The notes beneath the pieces were generated by a model that was given only the letters and a program-made list of their open reading frames with translations, made no database searches and was not told where the DNA came from. A program made the translations under genes and the position numbers. Shown here one piece after another: positions 53,170 to 61,843 of a stretch of DNA of 64,000 nt; the first letter of the stretch is position 1; each line of letters opens with the position of its first letter. The stretch lies in assembly GCA_022571215.1 (NCBI GenBank), contig JACZYG010000004.1, positions 1-64,000 on the forward strand, written 5' to 3'. Source of the stretch: Fidelibacterota bacterium (GTDB lineage: Bacteria; Fidelibacterota; SORT01).

Positions 53170-54375
53170 CTAACCCTTTAAAATCATATGTCCGAGTTTG
53201 TCTCTTTTTGTTTCGAGGTACTTTTTATTATTCTCGTGTGGTTCGATTTCAATGGGAACGCGTTCACTGATTTCTATGCCGTACGCATCTAATCCTACGA
53301 CCTTTTTCGGATTGTTCGTCATAAGCCTCATTTTTTTAACACCAAGATCAACTAAGATTTGCGCGCCGATTCCATAGTCACGCAAATCCGGCTTGAATCC
53401 CAAAAGTTCATTCGCCTCGACAGTATCTTTTCCCAGGTCCTGGTAATGGTAGGCAAGAATTTTATTCTTTAAACCTATTCCTCTCCCTTCCTGCCGCATA
53501 TACAGAATTATTCCGGTTCCCTCTTTTTCTATCCTCTCCATCGCAGCATTCAATTGATCGCCGCAATCGCACCTTAAAGAACCGAGAGCATCTCCCGTGA
53601 GGCACTCTGAATGCACTCTCACAAGAACCGGAACATCAGGAGATATTTTTCCTTTTACGAGGGCAACATGTGTCTCCCCGCTTAGAATGTTTTCATATAG
53701 GTGTAGTATGAAATCTCCATTATTTGTCGGCATTTTTACTTTCTCCACCAGTCTGACCAACTTTTCGTTACGACGACGATACTCAATAATATCGCGAACG
53801 CTGATAATTTTTAAATTAAACCTTTCAGAGAGCTCCATCAGTTTAGGAAGCTTTGCCATGCTGCCGTCCTCATCTATGATCTCGCAGAGTACGCCTGATG
53901 GGTCTAATCCGGCAAGTTTTGCCATATCAATTGATGCTTCTGTGTGCCCTGCCCGACGCAATACGCCGCCCTCAGCTGCCAATATCGGGAAAATATGGCC
54001 CGGTCTGGCTAAATCGGAAGGTTTCGAATCAGGATCGATAAGCACCTGAACCGTCTTTGCCCTGTCAGTCGAGGAAATACCTGTGGTCGTACCATCTATC
54101 GCATCCACCGATATTGTAAATCGCGTTTGATGCAATGCGGTATTATCCCGAACCATCAGTTCTATATCAAGAAGATTGGCTCGCTCCTCGGATAACGCCA
54201 CACAAATTAAGCCTCTACCCTCTTTCGACATAAGATTGATCGAATCGGCTCTGCAATGTTCTGCCGCCATTATCAGGTCGCCTTCATTCTCCCTGTCCTC
54301 ATCATCAACGACAATTATGATTTCACCGGTTTTATATGCTTCAATCGCGTCTTCTATCTTATTAAATTCTTCCAA
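53170..54375 (-). CDS. ribBA: Bifunctional DHBP synthase / GTP cyclohydrolase II
   Basis: 401 aa, two fused domains. The N-terminal RibB part (about 1-200) has DDEDRENEGDLIMAAE and GHTEASIDMAKLAG; the C-terminal RibA part has RVHSECLTGDALGSLRCDCG (zinc Cys) and RQEGRGIGLKNK. It supplies both dihydroxybutanone phosphate and the pyrimidine precursor. Fusion and order (D-E-BA-H) are as in Bacillus-like operons. Confidence 0.97.
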   Translation of the reverse strand: MEEFNKIEDAIEAYKTGEIIIVVDDEDRENEGDLIMAAEHCRADSINLMSKEGRGLICVALSEERANLLDIELMVRDNTALHQTRFTISVDAIDGTTTGISSTDRAKTVQVLIDPDSKPSDLARPGHIFPILAAEGGVLRRAGHTEASIDMAKLAGLDPSGVLCEIIDEDGSMAKLPKLMELSERFNLKIISVRDIIEYRRRNEKLVRLVEKVKMPTNNGDFILHLYENILSGETHVALVKGKISPDVPVLVRVHSECLTGDALGSLRCDCGDQLNAAMERIEKEGTGIILYMRQEGRGIGLKNKILAYHYQDLGKDTVEANELLGFKPDLRDYGIGAQILVDLGVKKMRLMTNNPKKVVGLDAYGIEISERVPIEIEPHENNKKYLETKRDKLGHMILKG

Positions 54376-54400
54376 TTTATACCTTATCCGTTAAATTTTT

Positions 54401-55039
54401 CTAATAACCCATATCATCGAGTTTTTCCAGAGTAAGTTTGCCTGAATCTGTGTATCCCTTCATCATATTTTCCACATATTTGGCAAGCACGTCAACCTCC
54501 ACATTCAATAAGTCGCCCGGCTCTGTCCAGCCCATGGTTGTAATTTCTAATGTATGCGGTATCAATGCAACAGTGAGCTCGGTACCATTCACCGATGCAA
54601 CGGTAAGGCTTATGCCGTCCAAGGTAATAGAACCCTTTTCGACAACATATTTCCTCAACTCTTGTGGAATATCGATGGTTAGTAGAGAACCATTATCTCC
54701 CCTTGCATGAGATTTCACTCTGGCTACTCCGTCTACATGTCCCTGTACGATATGCCCTCCAAGTCTATCAGACAACATTAAGGCGCCTTCAAGGTTTACT
54801 TTATCTCCTTCTGAGTATTGCCCTATATTTGAGCGTTTTATGGTTTCTGAAACTACATCAAATTCAAAGTAATCTTTACCGATTCCAACAACCGTCAGGC
54901 ATATACCGCCTACGGAGATACTCTCCTTAACTTTAATATCATCAAGCAATTTCTTACAGCTTATTCTGATTTTTTTTCCGTCTCCACTATCCTGTATAGC
55001 GGAGACAGTGCCTATTTCTTCCACCAAGCCCGTAAACAT
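54401..55039 (-). CDS. ribE: Riboflavin synthase, alpha chain
   Basis: 212 aa. Two homologous barrels: MFTGLVEEIGTV and VGGICLTVVGI in the first, GGHIVQGHVDGVA and LDGISLTVASV in the second. It dismutates two lumazines into riboflavin. Two bases separate its start from the ribD stop. Confidence 0.97.
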   Translation of the reverse strand: MFTGLVEEIGTVSAIQDSGDGKKIRISCKKLLDDIKVKESISVGGICLTVVGIGKDYFEFDVVSETIKRSNIGQYSEGDKVNLEGALMLSDRLGGHIVQGHVDGVARVKSHARGDNGSLLTIDIPQELRKYVVEKGSITLDGISLTVASVNGTELTVALIPHTLEITTMGWTEPGDLLNVEVDVLAKYVENMMKGYTDSGKLTLEKLDDMGY

Positions 55040-55041
55040 GA

Positions 55042-56133
55042 TTATTTTCCCCTCGAGGGGATGCCTTGTATCATGATGTCTTCCCCGACAATTTCAATCG
55101 ATTGTTCTTTTAACTGTAACCGCTCCGTTACCTGAAATCCCTCTGATTCAAAAGCAGCTAATCCATTACCCATCAAACTGGGATTTACAAAAAATATATA
55201 GCGGTCTACGCTGTCCGAGCTTAAAAACGAAGAGAATATTTTTGAACCCCCCTCTACTAACAGTGAAGATATACCGAGCGAACCCAATTTCCGTAACATC
55301 CAACCTATATCCAAGCCGTCTGATTTCTCATAAGTTATCACTTTGACACCATTATCACTGTAAATATCTATTTTTTCCTGGCTATTCTTCGTTGATGTAA
55401 ACAATATCGTTGCCACATCGGTCTTTACCTGATAAATCTTTGAGTTCAGCTCGGTGTCTAAGTCTTCATCGATAATCACTATCAGCGGATTTTTCCCCTC
55501 GACATGGCGTACAGTCAATTCGGGATCATCCTTTAAAACCGTTCCCGCGCCCACAAGTACAGCATCATGCAATGCCCTTAGAGTATGAACCGCCTTACGG
55601 GAAGATTCCCCGGTAATCCATTTTGATTCTCCGTTCAGATCGGCAATTCTGCCGTCAAGGGTTTGGGCAGCTTTTAACGTCACCCACGGAACAGATGTAG
55701 ATGCGTATTTAATATATTTTTCGTTCAATCTTCCAGCTTTTTCCTCTAATAAACCGACCTCTACTTCGATTGCGGCTTCTTCCAACAGCCGTATTCCTTT
55801 GCCATTTACCAGAGGATTAGGATCTTTCATCGCTATCACCACGCGCTTAATTCCGGAGGCGAGAATGGCATCGGTACAAGGAGGAGTTTTACCATGAATC
55901 GAGCAAGGTTCAAGCGTTACATAAAGAGAGGCTCCCTCCATATTATTACCCAAACCTTTTAAGGCGTTGACCTCGGCGTGCTCATTTCCATATTTTTCAT
56001 GAAAACCTTCGCCGATAATTTCATTGTTCGAGGTAATAACAGCGCCTACCATCGGATTAGGAGAAGTCCAGAGCTTCCCCTTCTCCGCTAATAAAAGCGC
56101 ATGAGCCATAAATTCGTTATCTTTATCTGTCAT
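55042..56133 (-). CDS. ribD: Bifunctional deaminase/reductase RibD
   Basis: 363 aa. The deaminase part has GNEHAEVNAL and PCSIHGKTPPCTDAI (zinc ligands); the reductase part has VTLKAAQTLDGRIAD and SLLVEGGSKIFSSFL. First gene of the operon. The ATG lies ten bases after a terminator hairpin, and no ordinary Shine-Dalgarno is seen between them, which ties its expression to the FMN riboswitch. Confidence 0.96.
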   Translation of the reverse strand: MTDKDNEFMAHALLLAEKGKLWTSPNPMVGAVITSNNEIIGEGFHEKYGNEHAEVNALKGLGNNMEGASLYVTLEPCSIHGKTPPCTDAILASGIKRVVIAMKDPNPLVNGKGIRLLEEAAIEVEVGLLEEKAGRLNEKYIKYASTSVPWVTLKAAQTLDGRIADLNGESKWITGESSRKAVHTLRALHDAVLVGAGTVLKDDPELTVRHVEGKNPLIVIIDEDLDTELNSKIYQVKTDVATILFTSTKNSQEKIDIYSDNGVKVITYEKSDGLDIGWMLRKLGSLGISSLLVEGGSKIFSSFLSSDSVDRYIFFVNPSLMGNGLAAFESEGFQVTERLQLKEQSIEIVGEDIMIQGIPSRGK

Positions 56134-56142
56134 AACAAAAAA

Positions 56143-56160
56143 CCCGGCAAAATAGCCGGG
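56143..56160 (-). terminator. Riboswitch-controlled terminator before ribD
   Basis: CCCGGC and GCCGGG form a 6-bp stem with a 6-base loop (TATTTT on the minus strand), followed by TTTTTTG and then the ribD ATG. It lies just downstream of the FMN aptamer and is probably its expression platform. Confidence 0.85.
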
Positions 56161-56191
56161 GCGTTCAAATCGTACCGATTCGATGATTCAA

Positions 56192-56325
56192 CTTCCTCCT
56201 ATCCGGACTCTGACCGTCGGCGTAAGAGTTTCACTTACTCAGTCCCTCTAAAACCTTAGAGGGAGTCGCGGGCTTTTCCTATTTGGAAATCACCGCCGGT
56301 GAGGAATTCCGCCTCGCCCCGGAAG
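56192..56325 (-). promoter_or_regulatory. FMN riboswitch (RFN element)
   Basis: On the minus strand the conserved parts are in order: GGGGCGAGGCGGAATTCC, CACCGGCGGTGA, AGCCCGCGA, a variable CCCTCTAAGGTTTTAGAGGG hairpin, ACGCCGACGGTCAGAGTCC and GGATAGGAGGAAG. It senses flavin mononucleotide and lowers rib operon expression. Followed by a terminator before ribD. Confidence 0.96.
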
Positions 56326-56332
56326 CCGAATA

Positions 56333-56361
56333 AAAATATGGCTAACCGTTAGCATTGTCAA
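56333..56361 (-). promoter_or_regulatory. Promoter of riboflavin operon
   Basis: Minus-strand TTGACA and TATTTT with a 17-base spacer, directly upstream of the FMN aptamer so that the aptamer lies at the transcript's 5' end. Confidence 0.7.
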
Positions 56362-56511
56362 CCGTTATTCGTAGTATCAGTAAATCCTTGATTATTATAA
56401 GATTATAATTAATCTTTAAGTAGCTTAGCATCATTTAATTATAATATATCGCTCAAAAAGGAGACCAGGCACTTCTCAAGATATACAAGCTGAATAAATG
56501 CGGAATTCGAT

Positions 56512-57912
56512 ATGGTAAAATCCGAAAAGCATATTTCAATTTTAATCATTGAAGATGAGGAATCTGAGAGAAGATCACTTAAGAATATCCTCTCCCAGAA
56601 ATACGATGTGAGTGAAGCGCCTGACGGCGAACAGGGTCTTGAGATTGCCGTAAAAATTAAACCTGATATTGTAATCACGGACATGATGATGCCTGGTATG
56701 AATGGATTGGAAGTTCTACAACGTCTAAACAAACTCGATTTTAATCCGGTCACAATATTTATCACCGCTTTCGGAAATGAGAAAATTGCCGTTGATGCAA
56801 TGAAATCAGGCGCATTCGACTATATTTCAAAACCCTTTGATATTGATGAACTGCGAATCGTAGTACGTAACGCCTGTGAAAAGGTCAATCTGTTAACTGA
56901 GAACAAAACTCTCCGAACGCAAATTCAAAAAATGAAAACTGAGAGCAATTTTATCGGTGAAAGCGATGCCATCAGGAATATACTCGAGTTAACAAAAAAA
57001 GCCAGTGAGGTTGACATAAGTGTCCTTATTGCAGGAGAAAGCGGTACAGGTAAGGAATTGATCGCTCAATCCATTCACCAACAGAGCGCTCGCTCCGCTA
57101 ATAGCTTCATTACCTTCAATTGCGCCGCCCTCCCCGCCGAGCTGATAGAGAGCGAGCTCTTCGGTCATGAAAAAGGAGCATTTACCGGCGCCGTTGACTC
57201 AAGAATCGGCAAATTTGAAGCGGCAGATAAAGGCACTCTATTTCTTGACGAAATCGGAGATATGGCAATAGAGACACAAGCGAAGGTACTTCGAATACTG
57301 CAAGAAGGGACTTTTGAACGGCTCGGTTCCACTATTACCCAAAAAGCGGATGTTCGCATTGTGAGCGCAACAAATAAAAACCTTGAAGAGGGAATAGAAA
57401 AAGGCTGGTTCCGAGAAGACCTATATTACCGTATAAACGTAGTACAGATAAATCTTCCCCCACTGAGTGATAGACGTGATGATATTCCGCTTCTCATTGA
57501 GTATTTCATAGGTAGATTTAATGAAAAGCACTCAAAAAATATTGAAAGTTTTTCTCCTGACGCCATGTCAATGTTGATAAATTCAGATTGGCCGGGCAAC
57601 GTCCGTGAACTGATGAATGTAATAGAAAAAGCCGTTGCCCTTTCCGATTCAAAGACATTGACTCTATCAGATTTTGAGTCCAAGAAAGCCATAAAAGCCA
57701 ACTCCGATTATTCTTCTACCGATCTATCATCTTTCAGGGAACGGAAGAAATCATTGATTGACGACTTTGAAAAAGAATTTTTTATCTCCGCATTATTGAA
57801 ACAAAATGGCAATATCAGCCGAGCCGCGGAGCAAATCGGCTTGAGACGACAGTATTTACAGGATAAACTAAAGAGACTTGGGATTAATGCTCAGGAATTT
57901 AAAGAACAATAA
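56512..57912 (+). CDS. NtrC-family sigma-54 response regulator
   Basis: 466 aa. Receiver (about 9-125; phospho-Asp in DIVITDMMMPG), central AAA+ domain with Walker A GESGTGKE, the sigma-54-contacting loop GAFTGA, Walker B GTLFLDEIGD and arginine-finger region, and a C-terminal Fis-type HTH (NISRAAEQIGLRRQYLQDKL). No partner kinase gene is adjacent. The next features downstream are an exact sigma-54 promoter and a three-gene envelope operon, its most likely target. It may also act at 45929-45944. Confidence 0.95.
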   Translation: MVKSEKHISILIIEDEESERRSLKNILSQKYDVSEAPDGEQGLEIAVKIKPDIVITDMMMPGMNGLEVLQRLNKLDFNPVTIFITAFGNEKIAVDAMKSGAFDYISKPFDIDELRIVVRNACEKVNLLTENKTLRTQIQKMKTESNFIGESDAIRNILELTKKASEVDISVLIAGESGTGKELIAQSIHQQSARSANSFITFNCAALPAELIESELFGHEKGAFTGAVDSRIGKFEAADKGTLFLDEIGDMAIETQAKVLRILQEGTFERLGSTITQKADVRIVSATNKNLEEGIEKGWFREDLYYRINVVQINLPPLSDRRDDIPLLIEYFIGRFNEKHSKNIESFSPDAMSMLINSDWPGNVRELMNVIEKAVALSDSKTLTLSDFESKKAIKANSDYSSTDLSSFRERKKSLIDDFEKEFFISALLKQNGNISRAAEQIGLRRQYLQDKLKRLGINAQEFKEQ

Positions 57913-58060
57913 TTCATTCAGTGCATGTTTTATCATTCAGCTTTTGCCTTCAAAAGGGGACACTTTTCATTACAAAGGCGAAATTGATTTAAATGATGAT
58001 TCCTATTTAAACCTTTATTCACAAGGGTTAACCGACATATTTTCACTCTTTTCAATTTAT

Positions 58061-58076
58061 TGGCACATCTGTTGCT
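58061..58076 (+). promoter_or_regulatory. Sigma-54 (-24/-12) promoter of envelope operon
   Basis: TGGCAC-ATCTG-TTGCT matches TGGCAC-N5-TTGCW exactly. The expected start site is near 58087, about 57 bases before the first ATG. Between the regulator stop (57912) and this site are 148 bases, enough for activator sites; a small inverted repeat AAAAG/CTTTT around 57950-57968 is a candidate. Confidence 0.85.
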
Positions 58077-58143
58077 TTTACAACAACGAAGGCATCCTTG
58101 AACGATGACCCTAAAAGACTAATAAAAAAGCGAGGGCGATGAA

Positions 58144-58695
58144 ATGGATAGTAAATTTAAAATGATACCGATATTGGCAGTGATGCTTCTAATCGGATTT
58201 ATCGTTGCGGGAACGGGAGACTTATATGCCCAATCGAAAAAAATAATCTGTCCGCAATGTGGAAAAGAAAACGATGCAGGAGCAAAGTTCTGTTGGAATG
58301 ATGGGTTTAATCTCTCCAATATTCAAAGACAGCAGGAAACGATAAAACCGGTTCCGCCTAAAATTTCCATCCCGCTCATTGAAAGTAAACCCAAACCGCC
58401 AACAGAAACAGAGCTTTCGTTTGGAAGTATGAGCAGTGCGGAGACGGAGCTTTTTTTGTTACAGTTGACAGCAAGATTAGAGGCTGCCAGAGAAAATAGA
58501 GGAAGAAATTCGAATTATATCGGTGATCTGACACGGGATGAATTCAGAATATTGTTGGAAAATACATTACGAGACCAAAATATCGTGAGAACAAAAACTA
58601 TCACCAAACCAGAGAGCGGATTCGGAAATTTCCTAAAAGCTATTGGGGCAGGTACGCTTGTAATATTTTCTCTTGCCTTATTGGCATCAGGTTAA
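58144..58695 (+). CDS. Exported zinc-ribbon protein with C-terminal membrane span
   Basis: 183 aa, GCGAGGGCG before the ATG. Signal peptide or N-terminal anchor (MIPILAVMLLIGFIVAG, cleavage near YAQ30). The zinc-ribbon motif CPQCGKENDAGAKFCWNDG (Cys36, 39, 50; Asp53 in the fourth position) follows directly, so it lies outside the cytoplasm. A Pro-rich linker leads to a helical part and a hydrophobic segment near the C-terminus (GTLVIFSLALLASG). Not recognised. First gene after the sigma-54 promoter. Confidence 0.75.
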   Translation: MDSKFKMIPILAVMLLIGFIVAGTGDLYAQSKKIICPQCGKENDAGAKFCWNDGFNLSNIQRQQETIKPVPPKISIPLIESKPKPPTETELSFGSMSSAETELFLLQLTARLEAARENRGRNSNYIGDLTRDEFRILLENTLRDQNIVRTKTITKPESGFGNFLKAIGAGTLVIFSLALLASG

Positions 58696-58728
58696 ATTTA
58701 ATAACGCCTTTCATAAGGAGCGATCAAA

Positions 58729-60126
58729 ATGAAAATAAATAATAATATAATAATCACTTTACTTGCGTTCGTATTATTGAGTTCTATATTTGCCGTTGAC
58801 GCATACGGTCAACAGATAAAGCACCCTGACACGGTTGTATGTCCGACTGACGGCTATGTCAACGAGTGGTCGAGCAATTTCTGCATTAAAGACGGCACTT
58901 CGTTGGCTGCCACAAAGAATAAAATCCTTGAGGAACTGCTTGCTGCGACGACCAAGCCCGTAAGGAAATCAAAACCCGCGTTACTTGAAGTAGGAATGTC
59001 CCGAATCTTTCACCTGAGGGATGAAAACATAATAAATGGAACCATCATTGAAATGGAAGGTGATTCCATTGCTATCATAGAAACCGCCGAAGGAATATTA
59101 CGTGTCCCCGCAGTTGAAATATTGGAAGAGATGGCGGACCTTGTGAAATTAGATGGAACGCATTTCCTCGGACCTATTCTTTCGGAGGATGCTTTCTCTA
59201 TTACGATCAAAACCCCATACGGGGTAGCTGTTGTTCTCAAGGAAGATATTCGTAGTATGGATAGATACTACGGTGATAAGAAAGTTTCTTGGACGGAAGA
59301 AAAAAGAAGATTTCTATCGGGAGATAACGTTATTGACATATTCTTAGATCCTACAGCGTTTCCTTTAAAACCTAATGTAGTATATCTTAGCGGATTTTCG
59401 ATCGGATATGGATTCACAGAGAGCTTCATGCTCAGAACAGAGTTCGGAAGAGATATTATAGGAGACTTAAACCTTCATCCTCTCTTTAGATTGTATCACA
59501 GATCAACCGGAAAATCAGAAACGGCGCTTTCACTGGGATTTAGACTATTCAGCAGGCATGAAGACAAGGTCGAATCACAACGGTACAGCCACTGGATCGT
59601 AAATAAAGACGATAATGATAAACGCTTAGATGATGAAAGTTCGGACGATTTGGATAACATCCTTATAGATTCGGATAAAAGGTCATTTTTCGCGACCACT
59701 TATTTGGTATTAAGCAAGAAACAATCTCTTAAATCGGGTCGCGGTAAGTGGGGCTGGCATTTAGGGTTTAAAACGGATTCCTACATATTCAGCAAACCTA
59801 AATTGGCGAGTGAGTATGAATGGGATTCAGCCTTCAAATTGCCGTACAGAATCTGGGGAGGAATGGACTACGATCTCACAAAGAAATTAAAGTTCCTGAT
59901 TGAAGTTTATGCCGATAATGGTCATAAATTTATAGACTTGGAAGAATCCATCGACTCTTACTTTGATTTTGGAGGTACTCCATTTACCGTCGATACTCAA
60001 CGTGGAGAGTACAGACCTGTTGACCTTGATTTCGGATTTACATATGCGGTCAATGACGCTCTCCGGCTTGGAGCGCACTTCCAGGCTCCATATCTGACCA
60101 TTTACTGGAAATTCTACCAGTTTTAG
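58729..60126 (+). CDS. Probable outer-membrane protein with degenerate zinc-ribbon motif
   Basis: 465 aa, AAGGAGCGATC before the ATG. Signal peptide (LLSSIFAVDAYGQ). Then CPTDGYVNEWSSNFCIKDGTSL-type spacing, in which both CxxC pairs are reduced to C-x2-D. Two small SH3-like beta units follow (GTIIEMEGDSIAIIETAEG; GPILSEDAFSITIKTPYG). From ~200 on, alternating aromatic strands suggest a beta-barrel, and the protein ends WKFYQF with a terminal Phe as in outer-membrane barrels. Not recognised; role inferred from topology. Confidence 0.72.
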   Translation: MKINNNIIITLLAFVLLSSIFAVDAYGQQIKHPDTVVCPTDGYVNEWSSNFCIKDGTSLAATKNKILEELLAATTKPVRKSKPALLEVGMSRIFHLRDENIINGTIIEMEGDSIAIIETAEGILRVPAVEILEEMADLVKLDGTHFLGPILSEDAFSITIKTPYGVAVVLKEDIRSMDRYYGDKKVSWTEEKRRFLSGDNVIDIFLDPTAFPLKPNVVYLSGFSIGYGFTESFMLRTEFGRDIIGDLNLHPLFRLYHRSTGKSETALSLGFRLFSRHEDKVESQRYSHWIVNKDDNDKRLDDESSDDLDNILIDSDKRSFFATTYLVLSKKQSLKSGRGKWGWHLGFKTDSYIFSKPKLASEYEWDSAFKLPYRIWGGMDYDLTKKLKFLIEVYADNGHKFIDLEESIDSYFDFGGTPFTVDTQRGEYRPVDLDFGFTYAVNDALRLGAHFQAPYLTIYWKFYQF

Positions 60127-60131
60127 AAAGG

Positions 60132-60626
60132 ATGACCGCCATGAGAAAGATAAATATCATCCTATTGCTGCTCGCGTTCAGTATGCTGTATGATGTCGAA
60201 ACGACTTCAGGACAAGACAGCTCGAACCTATCTGAATACAATCTGCGGGCAAGATCAGTAAAAGTGAAACGGATGTCGAAAAATTGGTCAAACAGGCGAC
60301 TGGAAGTGAATGGAGATACAGGGCTGTTATCAAGCGGCAACTTCATTGGTATTCATAAGGAATACATTAGATTAGAGTCATCAGGGAGGCAAATTGATAT
60401 TCCCATCAAGAATATTCAATCCATAGTGCTTAAACGAAAACCGACTGATTTAATCCTTGTTGGATTGATCTCGGTGGGAGCGGGAGCATTTTTTGCCGGC
60501 CTTGCTTCACTCGGGTTCGAATCAGAAGGCGCCGGCTTAATAGGAATCGCGGCTGCCGGCTCAGCAATCGGGTTTACGCTCGGCTGGAAAAGTTTTTATA
60601 TAGACACCTTGATTCCTATTCAATGA
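60132..60626 (+). CDS. Exported small beta-domain protein with hydrophobic tail
   Basis: 164 aa, GAAAGGATG before the start. Signal peptide (INIILLLLAFSMLYD). Residues about 60-100 (LLSSGNFIGIHKEYIRLESS, then IDIPIKNIQSIVL) share the pattern of the SH3-like units in the previous protein. The C-terminal 65 residues contain two hydrophobic segments rich in Gly/Ala. Last gene of the sigma-54 operon. Not recognised. Confidence 0.7.
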   Translation: MTAMRKINIILLLLAFSMLYDVETTSGQDSSNLSEYNLRARSVKVKRMSKNWSNRRLEVNGDTGLLSSGNFIGIHKEYIRLESSGRQIDIPIKNIQSIVLKRKPTDLILVGLISVGAGAFFAGLASLGFESEGAGLIGIAAAGSAIGFTLGWKSFYIDTLIPIQ

Positions 60627-60653
60627 TCTGAAAGGATGTTTCGCCCAGGGTAA

Positions 60654-60722
60654 GGCAGCCCTTATCTAAAAAGGCTGCCATGCTCACAAAGAGAGAATAC
60701 CGGTCCCCCCGTGTATTCTCTC
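60654..60722. terminator. Double terminator region between convergent operons
   Basis: Two hairpins: GGCAGCC/GGCTGCC (60654-60679, 12-base loop) and GAGAGAATAC/GTATTCTCTC (60691-60722, 10-bp stem). T-rich sequence follows on the plus strand (TTGCTTTGTTTT). It separates the sigma-54 operon from the convergent M50 protease gene and could serve both. Confidence 0.75.
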
Positions 60723-60735
60723 TTGCTTTGTTTTG

Positions 60736-61794
60736 CTAAGAAAATGGCACGGGAATAAATGTGAGAATAAAAATTGCCATGGAAATGTATCCAAGCCATT
60801 TATGGAACGGAGTTAACGGAGCAGTTTCATCGACTACCGGAGGATGCTTCAACTTTATGAACACGAGAATCAAAATCGCCCAAAGAATCCAATTTATGGA
60901 GAAATATCCGAGAGGAATCATCGGAAGAAACGCCCATTTAGCGATGCTGTCATGTTTTTTGCCGAACAAAGCGTAGGCAATATGTCCTCCGTCAAGTTGT
61001 CCGATAGGAATTAAGTTCAGAGAGGTAACGAGCAGTCCTATCCACCCGGCAAAGGCTATTGAATTAAGGTATATATCATATCCGTCAGCGACATTCGGAT
61101 GGATTATAGAGGTGAGGATCATCATGATGATCGAGTCCCCAAGATGTATTCCCTCGCCTCCCACAGATTCGAGAACCTCACTTGTTGATAAGCCGTAATA
61201 CAGCGCCGGAACTGCCACAATGAATCCCGCAATAGGACCTGCCGCGCCGATCTCGAGAAGGCTTTTTTTGTTTATTATCGGAGATTTCATTTTTATGAAT
61301 GCGCCGAAAGTTCCTATAAATGTTGGCGCAGGAAGAAAATAAGGAAGCGTTGCGGTGACGTTATTTCTCCTTGAGGCAAAGTAATGACCAAACTCATGAA
61401 ATAATAGAATCGAAAGCAAGGTCAGAGAGAACGGCAAACCGGAAATGATTCCTTGGAGTGAAAATGGTTGGGTTATTCCTTCCATTATGGCGCCTGCTAA
61501 CGTGGTAGTGACGATCGTGGCGAAAAAGAGCAGAAGATTAACTAAGGGGATACCCGCTATTTCATTGCTCTCGAGTTTTAGTTTTATTTCAACATCGGTT
61601 CCCCGAATAGTAATCGATCCTTTAACGCCGTGACTTGTTAAATCTCTTGAAATATCTTCAAGAGTTGTTGAATCAAACATATCCCCGCTTATTGTGATAT
61701 TGGAACCCACGCTGCTTATACTATTTATCAACAGATGATCTGTCAGCAAATTTGCGATTTTTCTGCCGTATTCTTCTTTCTCTTGTTCATCCAT
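60736..61794 (-). CDS. Site-2-protease family membrane metalloprotease (M50)
   Basis: 352 aa with about eight membrane spans. HEFGH in the LFHEFGHYFASRR segment provides the zinc site and LNLIPIGQLDGGH the third ligand. The first ~75 residues are a soluble domain (SNITISGDMFDST). It cuts membrane-embedded substrates, often anti-sigma factors or signal remnants; no sigma/anti-sigma pair is nearby. Last gene of the LemA/TPM group. Confidence 0.9.
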   Translation of the reverse strand: MDEQEKEEYGRKIANLLTDHLLINSISSVGSNITISGDMFDSTTLEDISRDLTSHGVKGSITIRGTDVEIKLKLESNEIAGIPLVNLLLFFATIVTTTLAGAIMEGITQPFSLQGIISGLPFSLTLLSILLFHEFGHYFASRRNNVTATLPYFLPAPTFIGTFGAFIKMKSPIINKKSLLEIGAAGPIAGFIVAVPALYYGLSTSEVLESVGGEGIHLGDSIIMMILTSIIHPNVADGYDIYLNSIAFAGWIGLLVTSLNLIPIGQLDGGHIAYALFGKKHDSIAKWAFLPMIPLGYFSINWILWAILILVFIKLKHPPVVDETAPLTPFHKWLGYISMAIFILTFIPVPFS

Positions 61795-61843
61795 TCTATA
61801 ATGACCAGCTACAATCCGTTATTTGCTAAATAAATTCAACTTC

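Noticed and set aside
57878-58108. 76-codon open frame on the plus strand after the NtrC gene
   Set aside because: It starts within the regulator gene and its 3' part covers the sigma-54 promoter; composition does not look like protein.
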